Assembly: GCA_030549495.1 (NCBI GenBank)
Contig: JAUIRK010000743.1
Coordinates: 1 to 64,000, forward strand
Origin: Nectonema munidae
Lineage: Eukaryota > Nematomorpha > Nectonematoida > Nectonematidae
Direction: 5' to 3'
DNA: 64,000 bases
Shown here: one piece after another, positions 55,500 to 64,000 of the stretch
How the letters are laid out: the number at the start of each line of letters is the position of its first letter
Numbering within the stretch: the stretch's first letter is position 1
Notes under the pieces: generated by a model
What the model was told of the DNA's origin: nothing
Database searches by the model: none
The model's input: the letters and a program-made list of their open reading frames with translations, nothing else
Position numbers and translations under genes: made by a program

Positions 55500-57224
55500 C
55501 TTGGGGGAGGGAAGTTGAGGCTGATAAAAATTTTAAATCTTCTTGCCAGTGAATATCGAGACTTTTATGAAGGCGTTCAAAGAGAGAGATTCTACAACGT
55601 GCACTGGAAGTCTATTCCAATCGTTAAAACATCTACTAAAGAATGACGACCTCAAGTAACGCTTTGTGCATCTTATTTTCGAAAGTTGTTTTCTATGAAA
55701 TCTTGAAGTACCTGCAGAAAAAGGAGGTAAAACTGTAGACCTTACGTTCGTGTTCTGGTTAATTATATTATAAAGTGTTATCATATCATTACGCTTGTAT
55801 CTATGGGCTAAAGAAGACTCAAGTAGTCTTTCTTTATAATCTAGATTTTCAAATCCTTTTATTTTCTTTGTTATGAATCTCTGCACTTTTTTCATATCCT
55901 TTATACGAGTTGGATATGATATTACGTTCCCATATTCAAGGTGTGGACGTATTAAAGATTTATACAAAGGAAAGGCTATTTCAGCGTTGAAAACAGAAAA
56001 ATGTCCGAAGATTTGAAAAAAGACTGAGTAGGCTTGGGAGATTGCTTTAGAAAAATGAGATTCAAAAGGCAGATTGATATCAATAATAACGCCGAGGTCG
56101 TTAATATGATCAACTCGTTCAATATCATAACCCCTATGTAATAGGTAAAGTTTTTTTTCTTGCCAATTTGGAGATGACTACATTTGGAAAAATTAAGATC
56201 CATTCCCCAAGTGGTGCACCAATCATAAAAAGATGCACAATGATCATCAGCTGGAAACAATATTGGAGGGCAACTCGTTTATATATAAGTTAAATAACAA
56301 AGGGCCGAGCACACTGCCTTGGATGACACCACTTGTTACATCAGAGTTAATTGATAGATGACCACCTGTTGAGTTCTATTTTTCAGGAAGCTTTCAATCC
56401 ATTTCAAAATTCTAATGTTTATGCCCTAGCTTTCTAACTTCTTAAACAAATAATTGTGCGGTACTTTATCGAATGCTTTACTAAAGTCAAAGTATAGAAC
56501 GTCGACAGTTGAGTTTTTTTCTAAAATGGTTGAAACATCATTATGAAATTCCATTAATTGTGTTATTTTCGATTTCTTTTTGAAAAATCCATGCTGTTCA
56601 TTTTCGACGAGACTGTTTCGTTCTAGGGGTAAAGTATATTTTCTGATACAATTCATTCAAGAACTTTACAAAGCACTGAAGTAAAGAATGTTAGATACAA
56701 CCTTAGGATGAGGGCTCTTATAGATTGGTGTCACGAGAGCTGTTTTCCATGTAGAAGGAAGAATTCCTTCTTTGATGGAAAGATTAAAGAGTTTACTTAC
56801 AGGTGATGCTAAAAAGTCAGAAAGTAGGGTGTAAGTTGTCAATATCTGGCGATTTATTAATATCCAGGGAACTAAGTTTGTTATAAACCATTTCTTCGTG
56901 GATAATTAAATTATCCATGAGAAATAAATTCTCATATTTAGAGATGTTACTTTGTGATAAACTTTCATTTTTTGTGAAAACAGTCGAAAAATACTGGTTA
57001 AAAATTTCAGCTTTTCCACTACTACTTTGCACTAAATTTCCATCAAAATCTGTTATTGCTGTTAAAGAATTTATGTAGTTCCAGAATCTTTTAGGTCTAT
57101 TCCTTATAGCTAGGAAAATATTTACTTGGAAAGATCTCTTAGCTTTTCTTGTCACAGATCTCAAATTATTGGAAGCTTTTCTGAATTGATACCATATTTC
57201 AGGATTTTTGTACTTTTTGAACTT
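55500..57224 (-). mobile_element. CR1/Jockey-like LINE, RT to 3' end
   Basis: The minus strand contains most of the reverse transcriptase of a CR1/Jockey-type LINE, in order from 57224 to 55533, plus a short 3' region. The endonuclease is missing (5' truncated). Similarity begins with FKKYKNPEIWYQFRKASNN. It is the fullest of the four CR1/Jockey-type pieces in the window. Confidence 0.85.
55533..57224 (-). pseudogene. CR1/Jockey-like reverse transcriptase, degraded
   Basis: The boxes in order are: VTRKAKRSFQVNIFLAIRNR and PKRFWNYINSL (57164-57060); KLSSLDINKSPDIDNLHP (to 56817); VSKLFNLSIKEGILPSTWKT followed by ALVTPIYK (near 56800-56710); VDVLYFDFSKAFDKVPHNYL with the first catalytic Asp (56520-56450); SVLGPLLF-like remnant near 56310; YDWCTTWGMDLNFSKCSHLQ (56230-56150); a clean C-terminal frame 55967-55533 starting MYKSLIRPHLEYGNVISYP and ending with FFSRCFNDWNRLPVHVVESL. 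The metal-binding FADD region near 56250 is damaged by a deletion of some residues, so the enzyme is dead. Confidence 0.88.
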
Positions 57225-57229
57225 TTAAT

Positions 57230-57814
57230 ATAGAGTGCATTTTTGTTTGTATAATGAAAAGGTAGCAGAATTCAGGTTAAAAAAATAATGAAAGGTAGCA
57301 GAATTCATTTTCAAATTATTCTTGCTGTTTATTTATAGAATAAATTTTTTTCCCCGTGCAACCATAAAAACCTTGACGTGTACTACTACCAGAAACAAGA
57401 CTATTAGACACTTAAATAAATTTAAAATGTTCCATTGGTTCCTTTTATTTGCCCTTATCACGTGGATATGGGGGCAAGAAGACCGCATCAATATTTTTAC
57501 TAAGTAGAAATATTTGGAAAATATGTTATAAAAATATATTTTTGTGGCGAAAAATAATTCGATAAGTAATATGGAAGCATAAGTTGGAATATCCTTATCG
57601 GCTCGAATAATTTTTTGAATGTATATTTTTTCTTATTTTTGTAATAAACTAGTGGGAAAGCAAAACTGTTATTTGTGAAATTGACTATAAATAAGTCTTT
57701 ATACAAATTTTTACTTATTTTGTAAACTACAAAAAGATCTGTGTACTTTGATGGAAGACGCTACTTCTTTTGTAATGATCGTAAAAAGTTGGGAGGACAT
57801 ATCTATACTTTGTG
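57230..57814. other. No gene recognised
   Basis: AT-rich spacer between the CR1 LINE and the transposon at 57.8-60.1 kb. It contains short open frames only. Confidence 0.5.
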
Positions 57815-57822
57815 TGTCTACT

Positions 57823-60063
57823 AGGGATATAACTTTTTTAACTTCAAAACCCTGTAGTGTTTTCGAATGAATAATTTTGTTAGAAACTAAAAAATGTCAA
57901 TTTTAACGTAAAATGTTCAAAAAACCTGGCGCTCACGTGTAAAAAACTAATTAAATAGTAGGGTTACTAACAAATAACAAAAGGTACACACAAATATATA
58001 CAAAAATTCGAATTTATTGATTCAAAACTATATTAAAAACGTATGAAAAGCTAAAAATTTGGATGTTAGATATTTATCAGAGCGTAGTTTTTCACTATTT
58101 CCCCACGTTCGGTAAAGATGTTTGTTCTAGGAATGTCAATTAATGAATTTTCAGAACTGAAAAATTTCAGGAAAGTGGATATGGCCTTCGTACAATTTTG
58201 TTCAACTCTAGCTTGTTTTAGTTTACCATAAGTCGAAACTTCAAATTTTTGGTCAGAAAACCAAAAGTCACACCAAGAAAATGAACTAACAAATTTTTTC
58301 GAGCTTTTCTCTGTTTTCAGGGAGTAAAAAATAAGTCATTAAGGCATACAAGCCTCGTGAATTCCATCTGGCGTTGTGGAGAGATGGCAGTTTTTTCCGG
58401 TTTATTTTGGGCCATTTGCCAGTTTCTTTATGGAACTTGAATGCCTTGCAGAGTTCGAACAAAAACTTGAAATCATCCCTCCAGCCAGTATTGTTGGAAG
58501 TTCCATAATGATGACAATCAGAAATATAATTTGATTTCAAGAATTCATAATTTTGAACTATTATATCAACGAAGAAATAATTCAAGTGAGGACTTTTGGT
58601 CGAACCGCCAAAGCTTGAATCCATGATATGTCTCAAAACCAAGTCCAAAACATGGTGTTGACATGGAATAAATTGTGGCCTGTCATATCCCTTCTCATTC
58701 ATCATTCTCTGAAACCTAACAACAATCCCATTTTCACGACCGGTATTCACTGCTCTTGAATCGCATATAATCATTTTAATACTCTGCTAATCGTCAAAAT
58801 CATCCATAAGTTTCACCAACTCTTCAAAAATAGCTTTAGAAGAACCATTTCTGCAAGTTAGTATTGCAAAATTGATTCTCCTTTCGCTATTTTGAAGACA
58901 CACCACTTGATACTCTTTCTTTTTAATAAATTGAAAAATTTATATATTAAATAAATTTTAATAAATTTCCCATCAAAATGTAAACAAAACACTTCCGATT
59001 TCAAAACCTCCATAAGCTTTTCTTTAACACTTTCAGATTCGTTAATAACCTTTTTCCACACCCCAACCTGACTCGGACTTTCAATATCAATTCCATCAAG
59101 TTTCAGAGAACTAAATACAACTGAAGCCTTTCTGGTAGACAAACAATGCTGTGTTACAAGCTTAATGGCGGATTTCGTTGAGTTAAACTTTTTCTTTGTT
59201 TCATTCCTTTCATCCGGGACAAATTCATCATCATTTTCAATTTCAGTGAGACTAGAACTTTCAGAACCAGATTTGATTCAGCCGGAACACATGAAGATGT
59301 CGATATCTCGAAACTTTAACGCGCTTCGAAGGATGTATTGATGTGATGCTTCCCTCAGATCTTGTTGAATAACCTACTCTACTCGCTGTTGCAATCTGGG
59401 TGTGATAAAGGGCTTTATCTTCTGAACTCAGCCAAAAACCGTCAGCTTTAGTCATATCAAACAAACTTTTTATCTCCTCCTCCAATTTTTCAGTCTTTCT
59501 TTTCCTGTACTTTTCATACAAATCAATAACTTTTCCAACTTTCAACACCACTTGCTGATTCGAAATTTTTGGAAAGTTCAACTCATTCCATAGTTGACTT
59601 AATTCTTCTGCTAAAATTTTGATCCTTGCTTTCTTACTTTTCTGGCTCTCGAACAAGTTTAAATACCTTCCAATGATTTGTTTATTGGTTGGCATTTTAC
59701 AGAAACCAGATAAACATGTAGTTACAAGAGCAATTTCTGGCCTTCTCTTGATACAATTTTTATTACTCATTTAATTGAAATAAATTATTTTATTAATCTG
59801 AAAAAAAACATTCAAATTTTATTAAAAAGATTAAAAATATGATTATGAAGAGAAAAAAACATTACGTGAAGGAAAAAAACAATGAATCAATATAATTAAA
59901 TAAGAGAAGTAATGAATGAATATTCAAACAGCGATGCGCGCCACCTTTTTTGCGCCAAAATGATCAAAAATGACATTTTTGTGAACCAAATGGAAAGTTT
60001 CATTATATGGTGTGACAGGGTTTTTGATTTAGAAAAAAAAGTCAAAAAGTTATATCCCTAGAC
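57823..60063 (-). mobile_element. DNA transposon encoding a cc8K15.2-like protein, complete, ~2.24 kb
   Basis: The left end reads AGGGATATAACTTTTTTAAC from 57823 and then AAAACCCTGT. The right end, read on the minus strand, reads GTCTAGGGATATAACTTTTT and further in AAAAACCCTGT. The arms therefore match over the first ~16 bp and again at CCCTGT about 25-45 bp inside. The 8-bp sequence TGTCTACT flanks the unit on both sides, at 57815-57822 and 60064-60071. A single coding region (59770 to about 58090, minus) fills it. The exact terminal nucleotide is uncertain, since the right end has four more bases (GTCT) than the left. Confidence 0.75.
58080..59770 (-). pseudogene. cc8K15.2-like putative transposase, few lesions
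   Basis: The protein starts MSNKNCIKRRPEIALVTTCL at 59770. N-terminal region: MPTNKQIIGRYLNLF, ILAEELSQLWNELNFPKISN, then LFDMTKADGFWLSSEDKALY and SITSIHPSKRVKVSRYR (to about 59290). After a frameshift near 59280 it continues with an acidic segment, SLKLDGIDIESPSQVGVWKK and VFCLHFDGK (near 58985). A short AT-rich insertion or shift follows near 58940, then KKEYQVVCLQNSERRINFAI, AIFEELVKLMDDFDD, a stop, and the long frame 58774-58286: MIICDSRAVNTGRENGIVVR, QFIPCQHHVLDLVLRHIMDS, LHNARWNSRGLYALMTYF. After a frameshift near 58295 come SFSWCDFWFSDQKFEV and SLIDIPRTNIFTERGEIVK. HFDGK, the NTG/CQHH region and the final IPRTN-x-x-x-ER suggest an RNase H-like DDE enzyme. The family name is from memory of bracovirus-linked genes. 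Confidence 0.6.
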
Positions 60064-60071
60064 TGTCTACT

Positions 60072-62870
60072 CAACTTTAAATTAACTTTTTACTAGCATC
60101 CTTCAAAATGGACACATTTGTCAAATCTTTACAGAATAGATATTCTATTTTACGTATCAAAATATTTCTTCACTATACGTTCTTTTTTGTTAGAAACCGA
60201 CTTTTAACTCCACAAATATCATTAATATCAGTTGAGAAATCTAAATTTTTTGGAAAATGAAAAAAGCTTGATAAATGATTTATTGAGAATTCTAGACGAT
60301 TTAAAATTTGTGCAAAATAAATTTATAAAGCGACTTTACAGAAAAAAAGAAATTTATTTACAAGAAGCTTCAAAAGCTCAAAGAGAAAGAAGCTCAAACA
60401 GAGAAATTATTTACTCTGATTTCTTTCAATTTTTATAAAATAAAAGATAGCTTTGTTATGAACAATATTAAAAGAAATATTTTTTGTCAACCCTTATTTC
60501 TAGAAAAATTTAGTGACTGGATGTTGCATAGACTCCCACTCGAAGCATCATGTTTGAATTTAGTTAGTGAAACTTTTCGATTTTTCAAAATGATTTACTT
60601 TTTACCATTTTTGGGGTTGAAAAGGAGAAAACCTTCCTAAGTTTTAGCAACATCTTATCCTTCTAAAGAGTAAAACGCATGTTTACATGACAAATCACTC
60701 AACAGTCCACTCTCACATTCAGACAAATCAGTGATGGGCATTCTATGAATAACATTTTTTGACATTTTAATGGTACAAACTTCATATCTATTTAAGAATT
60801 CTAACGATAATGTTTCTTCAAAAAGTCTCAAGGTTCAGTCATGAAAATTTAACCAATGATAAATATTGATGATGTTTAGAATAGCGAATTAGATGTTTAA
60901 AAGTCAGATGATTGACATTAGAAAAATATAGTGTATTAAATGGGAAAAATCGTGTATCCATTATTTTAGCTATTAAGCTGAAAGTAGTACTATACAGATA
61001 TGTTTGTTTTAAGCTGAAGCAGCCGGAATTGTAAAACTTAAATACAAATTTGCCAAAGTGGAAGGAAGGAGTTAATTGCGAGAAATTGATTTGGAAAAGA
61101 GATAATTAGCACAGAGGACTTTTAAATTTTAATGCGATGCAAGTGTAGGCAGATTTTGCGAAGCTGATTCACCAGTTTTCATTTCGCATCCAGCTCTCAG
61201 CGTAATTACTGCACTTAGTGATTGCCGAAGGCGACTCTGCATAATTGCGATTCAAATGAACATTAGCATAAACAACATTAAAACGCTCATTCCCAGCACA
61301 ACCAACCTCGTTTGTCAAGATCAAAGAATCTCTCCATCATCACCATCACGAGGAAGCGCAGGACTCATCAGCAAGCATCGCAATTTTCATTGCAGCATCA
61401 TCCTTTCATCATGCCTCCGCGTTTCTCAAGATGGGCAACGTAAAGCACAAGTGTCGAAATCTTAGAATGATCTCTTTTATTGAATAGCGTAACCGATCTT
61501 TACGGGCCACCTTATTGCAGAATCTTTGGTATAAATTAGTCTAAAACACGCGTACCAACGCTTTTTGTGTATCGATCGCCAAATATGCATGTTAAAAATT
61601 AAAAATTAAACTCATATACAGTTTCCAAAAACATTGATAAGACAAATTCAAAAATAAATCAAGTGAAATATTCTTGTGCATTGTGGAAAATGTGTTTACT
61701 GCCATTTGAAAGATCACGCACAACTAGCGCTATAAAGAACTTTTTAATCAACGATTGTGATTGGACGATTCCAAAATGTACATGGAAATGATATGAAGAA
61801 AAAATATCTGATGAAATGTTACATTAGGTATAGAAAAATGAAAACCTTTTTGTTAAAGTAGCTAGTATATCCTTAAAAATGCCAAACTAACGTTTTTGTA
61901 CATTAGTGTAAAATAAAAGAATCGCAATGAATGAGGAGGGTGGGTTGGTGAGCAGCAGAAAGAGCATTAGTATTTCGGGGAAATGGTGAATTTGGTCTTA
62001 TATCTCACAGGCCCAGTCTATTCCTAATTGTAATGGCGTGGCTGAAAAGAGTTTGAAGCATGTATGGACTTAGAAATGGAAGTATTCTCTAACTTGTCGC
62101 GATATTTACAGCGTGCAATAATGACTGGGACTTTTAGATTCGAACATTTATTTAGCTTAGAGATCAATACAAATAATATCAATGAGTTCATCTTCTAGGT
62201 GAGATTGAATGTATTCAGTTTTATCCTTAAATCAAGGGATGTAGAGATCCAAACAGCTACACAATTTTCTTCGAAATCTTCGAAACGTACTCTGATGTCT
62301 TCACTTGACCTTCCGAGGTGTTTTATATATAATCCTAAATCGCAGCGAGAAAAGTTTTCATCTTGTTCCAATTTTCGCAAATGTGCCAAATATTTAAAAT
62401 CTCTACTTGCCTATGAAGATTTAAACAGCCATAACCCAATTTCTCAACTGTTTTCGCATTTAGGATTTCAAAACATATGAAAGTGTCAATCTAATACGCA
62501 GTTTATATATAAAACTTTTCTCCAAAAATATTCATCAAATTATAATAGGCAAGATAAAAGAAAATTTTTATAGTAACTTTTGGGACCTCTCTGCTTAGCA
62601 GTCATTTGAAGAGCTAGGTAATTTTAAGAAAGAAGTTTGCTTATTGTCTACACAAAATATCTACCTTATTCCAATGAACTAGAAAGTGGTGTGATCATCT
62701 TACATCGGATGTTTCAAAAAAGATAGTGGGAAATAGTTTTCCTTTAGCGTGGAAGAAAGCCAATTTTAGACGATGAAGTTTGATAATTTTGTAAAATAAA
62801 TATTCAGACTGATATCTGTTAATATCATCAGATAATAGGACACATGATACTAATAAAAAATCTAAGGCAG
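60072..62870. other. No gene or element recognised; complex patch near 61.1-61.5 kb
   Basis: Short open frames at 60232-60640 (plus), 61256-61465 (plus) and 62195-62480 (both strands) have no motif I know. The patch at 61140-61450 has higher G+C and more complex sequence than its surroundings, with homeodomain-type TAATTA sequence (near 61204), and could be a regulatory or single-copy region. That is speculation from composition. Confidence 0.35.
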
Positions 62871-62877
62871 AGTTTCT

Positions 62878-64000
62878 CAAACTGAGGTTCGCGAGAAATT
62901 TTTCAGGGGCAAGCTTTTAAAACTTATAAAAAAAGTAAATTAAAAAATTGATTAAAAAAGTTAGTTCAAAAAATTACTTCAGATTTTTTCGCTAAGTAAA
63001 TTTTAAAATGGTTGCACGCATTTATTTTTTATTATCAAAAATTGATTAGATTGGTAAAAATATTTTTCAAGATTTTAAAGATGAATTAATGTTAAGAAAT
63101 AATTTGAATTAATTTTTTGATGTATTAGACTTTTTTATGATTTTTAGATTTTTTAAATTGTTTATGAATTCAATACCGAAAAAAGACAATATGATGAGAG
63201 CTACATTCAATTTGGCAATACACTTCTCAATAAAAATGGCCTGCTTTTTTGAAACGCCATTTAAATAGTTGCCGTCCTAATTTCAACAGCAAAAATATTG
63301 CATTTTTCTTCAAGCAAAAATGAGAGGTTTTAAAAACACGTTTTCATTCTTCACGAACTCTTATTCAGTTTAATGAAGCCTGCTTACGTGCATCTTACAT
63401 GGCATCATTAAGAACAGCACAAGAAGGAAAGCCCCATGAAATTGCAGAGAAATTGATAGTTCCTTGTTGTAGTAAAGACATAATAAGTTGTCTCATTGGA
63501 AGTGAGTCTGCTCAGAAGGTTTCATCAATCCCTCTTCCAAATGATTCTGTTCATCGACAAATAGCAGATATGTCTGATGATTTCAAGCAACAAGTAATTA
63601 CAGAAATAAAAGATTCGGCTTTCGGAAATTTTGCAATTCAACTTGGCGAGCCGACTGATTCTGCTTCACGTGCTCAACTTCTTGTGTTTGTAAGATATAT
63701 CAAAGATCAAGATTTTAAGGAAAATTGTTTGTTTTTGTCAAACATTGAAATCAACAACAAAAGGTGAAGATATTTTCAACCAAGTTTCTTTTATTTCAGA
63801 AGGAAGGATTACGCTAGGGAAATGTATGTGCAATCACAACCGACGGAGCACCAGCAATGCTCGACCATCGTTCAGGTTTTCGAGGAAGTGACTTCTGGAA
63901 TAAAACATCTTCATTGCATGTTGCATCGATGATATGCGTTCGCATCAAAAACTCTCCCATCTGATTTAAAATCAGTGCTTGACGATGTTGTACACATGGT
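62878..64000 (+). mobile_element. ZBED5-like hAT, 5' part, runs off the window
   Basis: The left end at 62878 reads CAGAGTTTCTCAAACTGAGG, a common hAT terminus. Coding remnants of a ZBED5-type transposase start near 63170 on the plus strand and continue to the last base. The right end lies outside the window. Confidence 0.85.
63170..64000 (+). pseudogene. ZBED5-like hAT transposase, partial
   Basis: The start region reads EKRQYDESYIQFGNTLLNKN near 63178-63240; the BED finger is largely decayed. The open frame 63399-63767 carries MASLRTAQEGKPHEIAEKLI, IPLPNDSVHRQIADMSDDFK and GNFAIQLGEPTDSASRAQLL followed by VFVRYIKD. After a frameshift near 63750 come TTKGEDIFNQVSF, ITTDGAPAMLDHRSGFRGSD with a catalytic Asp near 63835-63895, SLHCMLHR, and AFASKTLPSDLKSVLDDVVH at the window edge. 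At least three frame breaks are visible, so it is inactive. Confidence 0.9.

Overview
The window looks like nuclear DNA of an invertebrate animal. It is strongly AT-rich, has no operons and no long intact host gene, and is filled with decayed metazoan transposable elements: RTE-like and CR1/Jockey-like LINEs, tRNA-derived SINEs, hAT, piggyBac, Merlin, Mutator-like and pogo/Tigger DNA transposons. An arthropod is my best guess, from the mix of families; a cnidarian such as Hydra is not excluded. Nothing in the window names the species. All assignments rest on reading translated stretches and terminal repeats by eye, without database searches.

Layout. 1-5.1 kb: AT-rich DNA, a complete 719-bp Merlin element with an 8-bp target-site duplication (TSD), then a broken RTE-like LINE on the minus strand. 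8.3-11.3 kb: a CR1/Jockey fragment, a 15-bp minisatellite, a broken FLYWCH-MULE transposase, and the 3' end of a second RTE-like LINE. 11.3-15.7 kb: two diverged copies of a ~1.15-kb unclassified repeat and several short tandem repeats. 16-20.7 kb: a hAT terminus, a charged-repeat fragment, a palindrome and a CR1 tail. 21.1-25.7 kb: a ZMYM1-like hAT split by a GTF2IRD2-like hAT. 26-27 kb: the only candidates for host coding exons, including a clean signal-peptide exon with a splice donor. 28.1-32.75 kb: a piggyBac element with inverted ends, loaded with nested insertions (two hAT pieces, a 12-bp-TSD retroposon and a striking hairpin).

33.2-38.7 kb: a CR1/Jockey reverse transcriptase piece, a Tigger-like end, a ZBED5-like hAT, a BED-finger fragment and a hAT terminus. 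38.7-44.3 kb: nothing convincing. 44.3-49.7 kb: an internally deleted hAT with TSD, a foldback-like element bounded by inverted 15-bp arrays, a second piggyBac fragment, a 548-bp Tigger-type MITE with TA duplication, and another hAT fragment. 51.8-57.2 kb: three tRNA-like SINEs, a second 15-bp minisatellite and a CR1 LINE. 57.8-60.07 kb: the most interesting unit, a DNA transposon with inverted ends and an 8-bp duplication. It encodes a nearly complete protein of the little-studied family I associate with 'cc8K15.2-like' bracovirus-linked genes. 62.9-64 kb: the start of a ZBED5-like hAT that runs off the window.

The genes do not form a pathway. The window is a record of successive transposition, and the nesting (hAT inside hAT; hATs and a retroposon inside piggyBac) gives a relative order of events.
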